Notes: a model not told the origin generated them from the letters alone. A stretch of 64,000 nucleotides of DNA from Clostridium sp. UBA4548 (GCF_002387895.1 NZ_DGLI01000021.1:1-64000), one strand, 5' to 3'. Shown: positions 17,420-25,480, counted from the first letter of the stretch. Translations and numbers: made by a program.

Positions 17420-18472
17420 ATGAAGATATTTCTAGATTTTGGACATGGTGGTAGCGACTCAGGAGCAGTTTCCAATGGTTTGGTTGAAAAGGATATGAAC
17501 TTGATCACAGGATTAGAATGCAAAAGAGTATTAGAACAGCATGGAATAGAAGTCGGAGCTTCTAGACTGGATGATAGATATGTAGGATTAAGTGAAAGAG
17601 CTAACATGGCAAACTCCTGGGGAGCAGATTATTTTGTAGCAATTCACCATAACTCTGGAGGGGGAGATGGTGTAGAGGTAATACACTCCATTCATAGAGG
17701 AAAAGGAGAAGCTTTAGCAAAAGCTATTGTGAATGCTATCAATAGAGAAGTGGGACAAAATTTACGTCCTATCCCAACCTACAGTAGAACTGGCTCAGAC
17801 GGTAGGGATTATTACGCAGTTATTAGGGAATCAAACATGGATGCCATAATTGTTGAGTGTGGGTTCATTGATAGTGGAGATAGAGTATTGTTTGATACTG
17901 TAGAAGAACAACAAAAAATGGGTAGAGCTATTGCTTATGGAATCTTAGAACACTTAGGCATAGCGGTTAAGAAAGATACAAACGGAACAGATGATGATGA
18001 AAGCACTGAGAATGTAAGTAATAATGGAGGATATGGTGTAGTTACTGCTGACGTGCTAAATATAAGAAGTGGCAGAGGAACTAACTATCCTATTATAGGT
18101 CAATTGAAATTAAATGATAAAGTTAAATTACTTTGGCTTTTGAATAATTGGTGGAGCATAGATGTACCATTAAGTGTAAGTTCCTCAGGGGTAGGCTTTG
18201 TTTCTGCAGACTTTATAGAGAAAACATCTGATGGTTCATCACAAACAAGTTTAGCTGGTGCTAATAAAGCTACTTATGGAGTAGTTACTGCCAATGTGCT
18301 AAATATAAGAAGCGGTAGAGGAACCAATTATCCTATTATAGGGAAATTAAAATATAATAATAAAGTAAAATTACTTTGGCTTTTAAATAATTGGTGGAGC
18401 ATAGATGTGCCATTAAGCGTAAGCTCATTAGGCATAGGATATGTGTCTGCGGATTATATTAAAAAATTATAG
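17420..18472 (+). CDS. N-acetylmuramoyl-L-alanine amidase with two C-terminal SH3 repeats
   Basis: The N-terminal 175 residues are an Amidase_3 zinc amidase: the first zinc histidine in IFLDFGHGGSDSGA, the glutamate in VEKDMNL, the second histidine in VAIHHNSG, and the catalytic glutamate in IIVECGFID. Two bacterial SH3 domains follow (about residues 208-272 and 286-350). They are nearly identical (LNIRSGRGTNYPIIG and KLLWLLNNWWSIDVPLSVSS in both), a recent internal duplication. No signal peptide is present; family members of this kind (CwlC-like) act in the mother cell or after lysis. ATG 17420 is chosen over 17414 because GGGAGGG is better spaced. Confidence 0.9.
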   Translation: MKIFLDFGHGGSDSGAVSNGLVEKDMNLITGLECKRVLEQHGIEVGASRLDDRYVGLSERANMANSWGADYFVAIHHNSGGGDGVEVIHSIHRGKGEALAKAIVNAINREVGQNLRPIPTYSRTGSDGRDYYAVIRESNMDAIIVECGFIDSGDRVLFDTVEEQQKMGRAIAYGILEHLGIAVKKDTNGTDDDESTENVSNNGGYGVVTADVLNIRSGRGTNYPIIGQLKLNDKVKLLWLLNNWWSIDVPLSVSSSGVGFVSADFIEKTSDGSSQTSLAGANKATYGVVTANVLNIRSGRGTNYPIIGKLKYNNKVKLLWLLNNWWSIDVPLSVSSLGIGYVSADYIKKL

Positions 18473-18483
18473 ATATAAAGTAA

Positions 18484-18518
18484 AAAAGGTAATCTCTTTT
18501 GAGATTACCTTTTGTTTT
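18484..18518. terminator. Terminator at the left element junction
   Basis: AAAAGGTAATCTC (18484-18496) and GAGATTACCTTTT (18501-18513) form a perfect 13-bp stem, loop TTTT. It ends the amidase gene. Before integration it would also have been the terminator of the minus-strand tRNA-Trp, since its left flank continues the tRNA 3' end. Confidence 0.88.
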
Positions 18519-18562
18519 GGCAGGGGCAACAGGACTTGAACCCGTAACCAACGGTTTTGGAG
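18518..18562 (-). repeat. attL: 45-bp tRNA-Trp 3'-half duplication
   Basis: Identical over 45 bases to 37680-37724. It contains the tRNA-Trp 3' end from the encoded CCA through the T arm to the anticodon loop and then diverges. It is therefore the integration core, not a second functional tRNA. Confidence 0.95.
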
Positions 18563-18658
18563 TGCGTTAGATTGCTTATTTTAGCTTTGGACAAGCTACA
18601 TTAAGCCTTGATATATCAACGATTTATCATTTAAAACTTTATTATATTATATTATTTT

Positions 18659-18698
18659 TGGGTACTATTTTAGAGTGGTAGTACCCATTTAGTACCCA
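18659..18698. repeat. Candidate integrase arm-type sites, left end
   Basis: Three copies of AGTACCCA: one inverted (18659-18666) and two direct (18680-18687 and 18691-18698), the direct ones 11 bp apart. The same octamer pair with the same 11-bp step occurs at the right end. The rest of 18563-18865 holds no gene. Confidence 0.75.
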
Positions 18699-18865
18699 AT
18701 GGGATACTAAAGTAATATTAACATAAGCTAATTTTAAAATTAAATCCATTATTTAATTTTAAAATTATGTTATGAATAAGAGTTTGATTTGAAAGTCTAT
18801 TTTTCAAAAGTTATTATGAGACTGAATCTAAAATTACTTTATAAAAACTTGACAAATATTAGAAA

Positions 18866-19360
18866 TCATTTTTTTGTTTTGTTATACAATACTCGGCTAA
18901 CTACATCATTATAATAAAGATTCTTAAATTTATCTAACTGAGCATCATATTTATAATCTCCGTGTGAACGGCCAGTAGAAATATGTGCTATTTCATCCAA
19001 AATAACATCTGCTAGGAGATCTTCATCATTTTGCGTGTTCATATTTACAACCTTTTTTATTTTTTCCCAGGGATTATTTCTAATAGATTCTCTTTGAATC
19101 GCCAAAGTAGATATCCATATTGTATCTTTTGAATTACAAGCACCATAATCTTTTCCTTTGCTACCAATCCATAACTGTTGCATTTGATTAGGCTTATTGC
19201 CGTAGATATCTGATATTTGAGGATCATAAATAATCCACTTTATACCCTCATACGAAAATCCAACTTTTGAACATACTAATTTGATTTTATTAGCTAAACA
19301 TTCACTATAGTTGCAGTAGAGTATTCTGATATTAGAATCCAGTTCTATATTAGGTTCCAT
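18866..19360 (-). CDS. Hypothetical protein with a degenerate zinc-metalloprotease-like motif
   Basis: I do not recognise the family with certainty. The 164-residue protein ends with a helix reading VILDEIAHISTGRSHGDYKYD (D122-E123-x-x-H126, H133). This is laid out like the HExxH...HG motif of SprT-like or ImmA-like metallopeptidases, but the first zinc histidine is aspartate. Upstream in-frame ATG 19393 exists, but GGAGG is properly spaced to ATG 19360. It lies between the integrase and attL on the integrase strand, the end where ImmA-like anti-repressors or cargo genes are often found. A non-catalytic relative or a differently liganded enzyme are both possible. Confidence 0.6.
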   Translation of the reverse strand: MEPNIELDSNIRILYCNYSECLANKIKLVCSKVGFSYEGIKWIIYDPQISDIYGNKPNQMQQLWIGSKGKDYGACNSKDTIWISTLAIQRESIRNNPWEKIKKVVNMNTQNDEDLLADVILDEIAHISTGRSHGDYKYDAQLDKFKNLYYNDVVSRVLYNKTKK

Positions 19361-19510
19361 ATAAATCAACCTCCAGTATAAAAAATATTGCATGTAAAAT
19401 TCTTATTAATTGCTTATTTTATAAATAATCTCATTTAAGTTATCTGAAAGAGTTACCATTTATTGAGTTAGCTTGTATCTTTCATATGCAGTCTTGTAAA
19501 ATAGAGCCAG

Positions 19511-20761
19511 TTATTTAGCTTTACTTTGAGAACTTTTATTAAATAGATTTTCAAGTTTATTAGCAGCTTCAGTGTCAGCCTTTTTTAAACTATGTGAATA
19601 TATATCAGTAGTAGTGGACGGTCTAGCATGGCCTAATCTTTTACTAACTGTAGTTACGTCTACACCTTGATTTATAAGTATAGTTGCACTTGTGTGCCTT
19701 AAACCATGAAAGTTAACATTATCAAGTAAGTATTTTTCTTTAGCTTCTTTTGGTATTGTAGCATCATTTAAAATAGCTTCATTATGACCCTTGATGAATT
19801 TATTAAACCACTTACTAATAGTACTAGGAAACATAGGTTTACCATTATGAGAAGTAAAAATATTATTATAATTTTCATTCCATAAATCACCTAGTTTAGC
19901 TTTTTCACCATTCTGCCATATCTTATATTCACGTAAAAGATTTATAGCAGAACCAGGAAGGGAAATAATTCTATTACTAGTTTCATTCTTAGTTGATTTA
20001 ACAAAAGTACCTTTTTCTTTTAAGTGTTGTAATGATTTATTTATCTTTAAAAGACAATTATCGAAGTCTACATCATCCCACTGTAGAGCTGCTAGCTCTC
20101 CCATTCTCATGCCACCATATATAGCTAAAACAATCATGGTTCTATACTTTATAGGTTCCTTTTCTATTAGACTTAAAATATACTCAGTTTGGTCAATATC
20201 AAAGTGCTTAGCTTCTTTTTTCTCAACCTTTGGAGCTTTTAAACGTAAGGCTGGGTTACTTAATAAAAATTGCCACTGTACTGCACATGTTAGTATAGCT
20301 GATATAAGTCTATGATGATGCAAAATTGTTCTTTCAGATAATCCTCCAGGCTTTCCATCTGTCCGAATACCATCTTCACGTAAGTTATTATAAAACTCAG
20401 TTAAGTGTGTTGGTTGAAGCTTATTTAATTTAATATGACCTAGAGCTGGAACAATACGAGATTTTAGTAATTCTTTATATCTATGCAAGGTCTTAGGAGC
20501 TAGCTCTGATTCTGCATAGTTTTTCAACCACTTTTCAATAAAATCCTCAAAAGTTATTTTGTCAGCATCTAAAAATAAACCCTTTTCAATTTCATCTTTA
20601 AATAGAATCCATTGCTTATTAGCTTCTTCTTCCTGCTTATTAGATTTGATATGTGATAAATCTATTGTCTTACGCTTTACAATCTTCTTACCGTTCTTAT
20701 CGTAGCCACAGGATACAGTTAATCTGTATGAGCTTTCACCACGTTTTTCAATAGCTGCCAT
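19511..20761 (-). CDS. int: Tyrosine recombinase (integrase)
   Basis: This is the integrase that inserts the element at tRNA-Trp. The 416 residues contain an N-terminal arm-binding domain of AP2-like type (SYRLTVSCGYDKNGKKIVKRKT), a SAM-like core-binding domain (FEDFIEKWLKNYAESELAPKTLHRYKELL) and a catalytic domain with R219 (GGMRMGE), H352-x-x-R355, H378 (LGHARPS) and the nucleophile Y388 (TDIYSHSL). All catalytic residues are present. The arm-binding domain fits the AGTACCCA sites at both ends. It is transcribed leftward, downstream of the repressor gene with a 24-base gap, so both share a transcript. Confidence 0.95.
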   Translation of the reverse strand: MAAIEKRGESSYRLTVSCGYDKNGKKIVKRKTIDLSHIKSNKQEEEANKQWILFKDEIEKGLFLDADKITFEDFIEKWLKNYAESELAPKTLHRYKELLKSRIVPALGHIKLNKLQPTHLTEFYNNLREDGIRTDGKPGGLSERTILHHHRLISAILTCAVQWQFLLSNPALRLKAPKVEKKEAKHFDIDQTEYILSLIEKEPIKYRTMIVLAIYGGMRMGELAALQWDDVDFDNCLLKINKSLQHLKEKGTFVKSTKNETSNRIISLPGSAINLLREYKIWQNGEKAKLGDLWNENYNNIFTSHNGKPMFPSTISKWFNKFIKGHNEAILNDATIPKEAKEKYLLDNVNFHGLRHTSATILINQGVDVTTVSKRLGHARPSTTTDIYSHSLKKADTEAANKLENLFNKSSQSKAK

Positions 20762-20785
20762 GAATTTTATTCCTTTCTAAAAAAA

Positions 20786-21235
20786 TTATTTTAATAAGTT
20801 CCAATTTTCAGAAGCTAAGATATTAGTAATTATAGAATCCAAAATGCGGTTGCTTAGTTCATGAAAGTCATCTCCACTAAGCTTAAATTTCTTACCTTTA
20901 AACAATACATAAACACTTTTCAAGTACTCCCCATCTTCATCATGATCATATTCTTTTTTTATAGTAAATCCTGCTTGTTGAGCTAAGAGTATAATACTAT
21001 CTTCAGCTTCTATTGTTTGGACACTTTTTTTCAGTAGCTCAACGTCAGTAGTTAAGTCGAATAAGCTACATTCAAGTACCCCAGCTATTTTATTCAGTAC
21101 CTCCATAGATGGATTTATGGCACCACTTTCATATTTTCGCACAGTTATTTCCTTTTTATCTATTTCTATAGCAAGCTCCTTTTGCGTTAATCCTTTTCTA
21201 TTACGATATAATTTTATGTTATTACCTATACTCAT
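20786..21235 (-). CDS. XRE-family (cI-like) repressor
   Basis: An N-terminal Cro/cI helix-turn-helix (IKLYRNRKGLTQKELAIEIDKKEITVRKYESGAINPSMEVLNKIA) with a C-terminal part of about 80 residues without a recognisable peptidase motif, so cleavage in an SOS-type response is not evident. It is divergent from a small Cro-like gene across 140 bases with repeated GATATTTA sites. It is the likely maintenance repressor and would set integrase expression, since int follows directly. Confidence 0.9.
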   Translation of the reverse strand: MSIGNNIKLYRNRKGLTQKELAIEIDKKEITVRKYESGAINPSMEVLNKIAGVLECSLFDLTTDVELLKKSVQTIEAEDSIILLAQQAGFTIKKEYDHDEDGEYLKSVYVLFKGKKFKLSGDDFHELSNRILDSIITNILASENWNLLK

Positions 21236-21271
21236 AATAACCCCCCTCTATAACCGTATTATACCAAAACC

Positions 21272-21359
21272 GATATTTAAAGTATATAAAAAAATACAAA
21301 AAGTATTGACATAGATATTTATAGTACCTATAATAAAAGTATGAGATATTTATAATATC
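21272..21359. promoter_or_regulatory. Divergent switch region: promoter and operator repeats
   Basis: TTGACA (21306-21311), a 17-base spacer and TATAAT (21329-21334) form a consensus rightward promoter. GATATTTA occurs at 21272, 21314 and 21345; the last copy is part of the inverted repeat GATATT-TAT-AATATC (21345-21359). One copy lies between -35 and -10 and one just after -10, the pattern of a repressor blocking early transcription. A TATAAT on the other strand (near 21258) could serve the repressor gene. Confidence 0.75.
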
Positions 21360-21375
21360 TGTTGGAGGTGGAAAG

Positions 21376-21582
21376 ATGAAACAAGGATTAGTTATTAAAT
21401 TAAAAAGAATTGAGTTAGGGTTGAGTCAAGATGAATTTGGAAATGCAATTGGAGTGTCTAGACAATCAGTATCTCTTTATGAAAGAGGCAAGTTGATACC
21501 TAGGCCTGAAAAAATGAAGAAAATATCAGATGTTTTAAAAGTTCCAGTTCAAGAGTTGTTTTTCAATACTGACTATTACTAA
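21376..21582 (+). CDS. Cro-like XRE regulator
   Basis: A 68-residue protein that is essentially one helix-turn-helix domain (IKLKRIELGLSQDEFGNAIGVSRQSVSLYERGKLIPRPEKMKKISDVL). It is the first rightward gene of the element, behind a consensus promoter, with GGAGGTGG before the ATG. Its place opposite the cI-like repressor suggests it controls the switch to the excised, replicating state. Confidence 0.88.
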   Translation: MKQGLVIKLKRIELGLSQDEFGNAIGVSRQSVSLYERGKLIPRPEKMKKISDVLKVPVQELFFNTDYY

Positions 21583-21641
21583 GAGTCTACTATTCTATAA
21601 TAAGTAAAAAATAAAATTAATTTTTAAAGGTGGGTTTAACA

Positions 21642-21869
21642 ATGGCAAGAAGAGCTTATATAAAACAAGCAGCTGAAGAACTAGGGGTGTCAGAACATTT
21701 TCTAAGAACAGGGGCAAGATCTGGCCAAATACCATGCTTCAAATCGGGGAATAGATATATTTTTGATATACAGCAATGTGAAGAATATCTTAAAAATAAA
21801 GCTATGGAAAATGTTAACAGGGTAGAGGAACCTGTTAAATATGGTTTATTGAGAAAAGTTGGAATATAG
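21642..21869 (+). CDS. Excisionase-type small DNA-binding protein
   Basis: A 75-residue protein of the winged-helix excisionase/MerR-like class (YIKQAAEELGVSEHFLRTGARSGQIPCFKSGNRYIFDIQQCEEYLKN). GTG 21630 is in frame, but AAAGGTGG fits ATG 21642. Such proteins act as directionality factors for tyrosine integrases or as early regulators. Either role suits its position in the early operon. Confidence 0.8.
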   Translation: MARRAYIKQAAEELGVSEHFLRTGARSGQIPCFKSGNRYIFDIQQCEEYLKNKAMENVNRVEEPVKYGLLRKVGI

Positions 21870-21900
21870 ATACTTTAACTTACGAAGGGCGGTGTTACCA

Positions 21901-22116
21901 ATGGATCATGCAGCAGAACGATTAGAACCATACCTAGATGCAGAGTTCGGTGAGTTTATTGAAGAGTGGAAAACAGGTAAATATAAAAAATACTCTGAGA
22001 TACCAAATTACGCAGCTTTAAAAGCATTAATAGATGCAACTAACATACTACGCAAATACCTAGGTTGGGATCTAGTAAGTATCAGAAGAAGATTGGAGTT
22101 TCTAGATTTGATATAA
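21901..22116 (+). CDS. Small hypothetical protein of the element
   Basis: No family recognised. The 71-residue acidic protein is largely helical (MDHAAERLEPYLDAEFGEFIEEWKTGKYKK). The frame is open from 21859 but that start overlaps the preceding gene; ATG 21901 has GGGCGGTG upstream. It lies in the early operon between the Xis-like gene and the next small gene, where regulators and replication helpers are usual. Confidence 0.65.
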   Translation: MDHAAERLEPYLDAEFGEFIEEWKTGKYKKYSEIPNYAALKALIDATNILRKYLGWDLVSIRRRLEFLDLI

Positions 22117-22135
22117 AGAAGGGAGACTTTTAATT

Positions 22136-22459
22136 ATGGATAAGGCTTTAAAAAGTATCATCAATAAAACAATAGAGAGAGAATATGACCAGGTATGTGA
22201 AAACTTTGAAAGTGCTCTTAGAAAAAATCCTGAGCTACAGAAGAAAGTAGAAGACAATAGCAATGTTAGGGAAGAACTAAGACAAAAGTTATTAAGAATC
22301 TTACCTAAAGAGTATGAAGAGATTTTAAATAACTTTGAAGATGCTTGTAACATTCAAAATTTTATAGAAAGCAAGGTTATGTTTAAAGAAGGGGTGATTT
22401 TAGGATTAACTGAATTAAATTATTTAGATGAAGTTGGCTTAAAAATAGCGCTTATATAG
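22136..22459 (+). CDS. Small helical hypothetical protein
   Basis: A 107-residue charged, helical protein with no membrane segment and no motif I can assign. The C-terminal half (FEDACNIQNFIESKVMFKEGVILGLTEL) vaguely resembles the endings of small phage proteins of DUF6809 type; this is only an impression. It follows the previous gene by 19 bases with a GGGAG ribosome binding site. Confidence 0.6.
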   Translation: MDKALKSIINKTIEREYDQVCENFESALRKNPELQKKVEDNSNVREELRQKLLRILPKEYEEILNNFEDACNIQNFIESKVMFKEGVILGLTELNYLDEVGLKIALI

Positions 22460-22469
22460 GAGGGTCAAT

Positions 22470-22517
22470 ATGATTGTAAAAACTAGCAAAAAAAGCCTAT
22501 ATAGAAAATCTACATAG
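22470..22517 (+). CDS. Possible 15-residue peptide ORF
   Basis: ATG 22470 follows an excellent AGGAGGG at seven bases spacing and reads MIVKTSKKSLYRKST before TAG. It is basic. It may be a translated leader for the hairpin that follows (22535-22584), or the remnant of a longer gene. Only the ribosome binding site supports it. Confidence 0.35.
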   Translation: MIVKTSKKSLYRKST

Positions 22518-22534
22518 ACTTTTTAAATAAATTT

Positions 22535-22584
22535 ACTAAAAGAAGTAAACTGGTATCTCGCAAATACAGTTTACCTCTTTTAGT
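22535..22584 (+). repeat. Long hairpin in the early operon
   Basis: ACTAAAAGAAGTAAACTG (22535-22552) and CAGTTTACCTCTTTTAGT (22567-22584) pair over 18 positions with one mismatch and a 14-base loop. No T run follows, so it is not a clear terminator. It lies between the tiny ORF and the next gene and could be an attenuator, RNA processing site or protein-binding site. Confidence 0.7.
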
Positions 22585-22613
22585 ATTTAATAGTCAAGGA
22601 GGTAGTTAATTTA

Positions 22614-23072
22614 ATGAGTTGGGTTAACATTAATGAATATATTCAGAGAATGGAGAGTTACCATGTTGAGTGGGAGAAGAAAAATAATAGTAGCCACTTA
22701 AGATTTAATAATATTGAAGTTTTTAAAAAATGGTGTAAAGAAAATAATATTGAAAAATGGTTTTCAGGGAGCAGCAATTGGACTAGCTTAGTTGGAAACT
22801 TAGCTAGGTGGAATCCAAACGTTGAGGTACCATATCAGGATCATAAAGCATTATTTAAGAATGACAAAAATGAAAATATATTAATAATACAACCTTATTA
22901 TAGAAATGTAGAGAACATTAAAAACTGGGCTATCAAACGTGGGATTAAGGTGGAAGAGAAATATGATTTTAGCTGGCATTGCCCCAATCAGACTACATTA
23001 ATAGAATTCAGAATTGAAAATAAAGAATGGTTCAGGAAAGCTGTAAAGGAAATAGTAGATTTGTCTAGATGA
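22614..23072 (+). CDS. Hypothetical protein of the element
   Basis: No family recognised. The 152-residue soluble protein is rich in aromatic residues (KKWCKENNIEKWFSGSSNWTSLVGNLARWNP, IENKEWFRKAVKEIV). The ATG at 22614 has AAGGAGGTAG upstream. Position directly before the primase suggests a replication or regulation role, without direct evidence. Confidence 0.65.
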   Translation: MSWVNINEYIQRMESYHVEWEKKNNSSHLRFNNIEVFKKWCKENNIEKWFSGSSNWTSLVGNLARWNPNVEVPYQDHKALFKNDKNENILIIQPYYRNVENIKNWAIKRGIKVEEKYDFSWHCPNQTTLIEFRIENKEWFRKAVKEIVDLSR

Positions 23073-23074
23073 AA

Positions 23075-23132
23075 AATTTGGGTGATTTACTAAGCAAATA
23101 ACATTGAATTTGGGTGGAAAAACACCCAAATT
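23075..23132. repeat. Triple AATTTGGGTG repeat before the primase gene
   Basis: AATTTGGGTG occurs at 23075-23084 and 23107-23116 and inverted (CACCCAAATT) at 23123-23132; the last two form a 10-bp hairpin with a GAAAAA loop, ending just before the primase ribosome binding site. It may be an operator, translational hairpin or replication-protein site. Confidence 0.65.
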
Positions 23133-23148
23133 TAAAAGGGGTGAATTA

Positions 23149-25068
23149 ATGTTTAAAGGATATATACCAACAAAAGGTAAGAAACCTTTAGAAGAGTATA
23201 AAGAAAGAAAAGAATTTTATAGTTACGAATGGGCAAGAAAAACTTTCAACGAGTTTGCTGGCATACTTGAGGATAATCTAGTTCAAATAGATTTAGATGA
23301 CTCAGAGCAGGCCGAAACTCTTTATAAGATAATAAAGAGCCTAGGGATTAAATGCCACATGATTAAAACAGATAGAGGAAGACACTTTTACTTCATTAAT
23401 CCTGGAATAACGAATAGGAAACAAGGTGTTTTTAATGCTTTAGGCTTTAAATGTGATATTGGGTTAGGCTCACAAAATGCAGTTATTCCTATAAAAATAG
23501 ATGGTAGAACCAGAACAATAAAACAGGTAGAGCAACCTGATAAATTACCCGTATGGTTGTATCCAATTGATAAGTCATGCTTTGCAAACTTCAGTAACCT
23601 TGAAGAAGGTGATGGAAGAAATAACACCTTATTCACTTATATATTAAAGTTACAAAGTTATGGCTTTGTAATTGAAGAGATAAGAGAAATTATAAAAGTA
23701 ATAAATCAATTTATCTTAAAAGAGCCGATTTCAGATAATGAACTTGATGTAATATTAAGGGATGATGCATTTAGAAAAGGTTCATTTGTTGTAAAAAATA
23801 AGTTCAACATGGATAAATTTATTGAAGTATTTCTTAGAGAGCATCATATAGTTAATATCAATAATAATATTTATCTTTATAAAGATGGAATTTATACAAG
23901 TGATAAGCTGGAAATTAAAAGATGCATTGATAGACTGTATAGCCAAATAACAATTGCTCAGATTAATGAAGCTATAGGTAAGTTAGAGATAAGAGCTGAT
24001 AGTGCAGAAGTATCAGAACCTAGTAAAATACCTGTGCTAAATGGATTATACAATTTAGAAAACGATATGCTAGAGCCTTTTACACATAGTTATATTGCAA
24101 CAAATAAAATACCAGTTAATTATAATCCTGCAGCTTATGATAAGGATTTAGATCAGGCCTTAAATGATATATGCTGCAATGATAGAGAACTAAGAGCTGT
24201 AATTGAGGAAATGTTTGGAGCTACACTATATAGAACTAATAAATTTAATAGATTATTTATTTTAGGTGGTGATGGATCCAATGGTAAATCAACTATACTC
24301 GATCTTATGAAATCAATGCTAGGAAAAGATAATGTTTCATCAATACCCTTACAGGATTTTGCAAAGACTTTTAAAACATATCAAATAATGGACAAGTTAG
24401 CAAACATTGGTGATGATATTAGCAAGGATGAAACAAAATATACTGGAGTGCTGAAGAAATTAGTAACTGGAGAAACAGTAAATGTTGAAAGAAAGGGTAA
24501 GGATCCATTTGATATAAATAACTATGCTAATTTATTCTTTAGTTCTAATCATGCTGTAATTATTAATGATACTAGCTATGGAATTAAGAGAAGAGTTATG
24601 AATATTCCATTCAATGCTAAGTTTGTTACCGGTAAAAATGAAAAGCATGATATTTTAAACCGTGCTAGAAGTGGGGATAAATTTTTTATGGAATATATGC
24701 TTAAGCTATCTATTGAAGGGCTCCAAAGGTTAATAAAGCAGGGTAATTATACAAAATCACTCGCTGTGAATAAATCTAATAGAGAGTTTGAAGAAAATAA
24801 TAATCCAGTATTAGCTTTTTTAAACGAGTTAGAAAGCTATGATGTAATCTTATTTAATAAAGACGAGGATGCTCCTAGCACAGAAGAGGTTTACTTAAGA
24901 TTTACTTCTTGGATTATAAACCAAAATATGAAGTATGGAGGAACACAGAAGAATTTCCTTTCTGAGGTTAAGGGCATAACGGGATTTAAAATTACTAGTG
25001 ATAGGAGAAAAGCAGAGTTCATAAGAAAATTTGGTGGTAAGGATAAAGTAAGTGTATTTAAAAAATAG
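23149..25068 (+). CDS. PrimPol-SF3 helicase (phage/plasmid primase, D5-like)
   Basis: A 639-residue two-part replication protein. The N-terminus has the archaeo-eukaryotic primase features: an IDLDD metal-binding motif and the GRHFYF histidine motif. The C-terminus is a P4/D5-type superfamily 3 helicase with Walker A GGDGSNGKST at residues 373-382, followed by NIGDDISKDE and FFSSNH (sensor-type). TTG 23104 is in frame; ATG 23149 has AAAGGGGTG upstream. Such proteins start and unwind replication of phages, plasmids and satellites. A candidate origin lies directly downstream, as in SaPI-type islands. The gene is intact. Confidence 0.92.
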   Translation: MFKGYIPTKGKKPLEEYKERKEFYSYEWARKTFNEFAGILEDNLVQIDLDDSEQAETLYKIIKSLGIKCHMIKTDRGRHFYFINPGITNRKQGVFNALGFKCDIGLGSQNAVIPIKIDGRTRTIKQVEQPDKLPVWLYPIDKSCFANFSNLEEGDGRNNTLFTYILKLQSYGFVIEEIREIIKVINQFILKEPISDNELDVILRDDAFRKGSFVVKNKFNMDKFIEVFLREHHIVNINNNIYLYKDGIYTSDKLEIKRCIDRLYSQITIAQINEAIGKLEIRADSAEVSEPSKIPVLNGLYNLENDMLEPFTHSYIATNKIPVNYNPAAYDKDLDQALNDICCNDRELRAVIEEMFGATLYRTNKFNRLFILGGDGSNGKSTILDLMKSMLGKDNVSSIPLQDFAKTFKTYQIMDKLANIGDDISKDETKYTGVLKKLVTGETVNVERKGKDPFDINNYANLFFSSNHAVIINDTSYGIKRRVMNIPFNAKFVTGKNEKHDILNRARSGDKFFMEYMLKLSIEGLQRLIKQGNYTKSLAVNKSNREFEENNNPVLAFLNELESYDVILFNKDEDAPSTEEVYLRFTSWIINQNMKYGGTQKNFLSEVKGITGFKITSDRRKAEFIRKFGGKDKVSVFKK

Positions 25069-25344
25069 TTGTCCTAAGTGTCTATTTTAAATTTAATATA
25101 GTGGACATTTAAAAGGACATTGAAAAGTTAAGCAATATCAATGGTTTAAAGTAGTTTTGTCCTTTTGTCCTCTTATGAAATAAATTCTATATATATAAAA
25201 GATAAAATTAAAATTAATACTATTATTATATATAATAAAAAATATATTATATATATATATATAGGAAATTCACACAAAGCCTTGATTTTACAAGGGTTGA
25301 GTGTGCTGAAAATTATGTTTAAGAGCGGACATTAATAAAGGACA
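25069..25344. other. Candidate replication origin with GGACA iterons
   Basis: Seven copies of a GGACA-centred motif, in both orientations, sit at about 25069, 25103, 25115, 25155, 25163, 25327 and 25340. Between the left five and the right two lies an almost pure A/T block (about 25180-25263, with runs of TA). This iteron and DNA-unwinding layout next to a primase-helicase gene is that of satellite and plasmid origins. An imperfect hairpin (25271-25306) lies to its right. No gene occurs in 25069-25604. Confidence 0.65.
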
Positions 25345-25480
25345 AAGAGGGCAAAGCTGACAATGTTTCATAGGCTGACCTGAAGCGGCGCACGACACCA
25401 TTAGGAAAATCATTAAGGGCCTTATAGACACTCAAATACTGTAGTTGTGCTAGTTTGAAGCCATTTTAGTACTCATAACT

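Noticed and set aside
18518..18562. A second tRNA-Trp gene
   Set aside because: Only the 3' half is present; the sequence diverges at the anticodon loop, as expected for an attachment site.
18866..19360. An active SprT/ImmA zinc protease
   Set aside because: The first zinc histidine is Asp122; activity cannot be claimed from the sequence.
25180..25263. A CRISPR array or simple repeat locus in the TA-rich block
   Set aside because: The TA runs have no spaced repeats; the GGACA motifs are too short and irregular for CRISPR. No CRISPR array was seen anywhere in the window.
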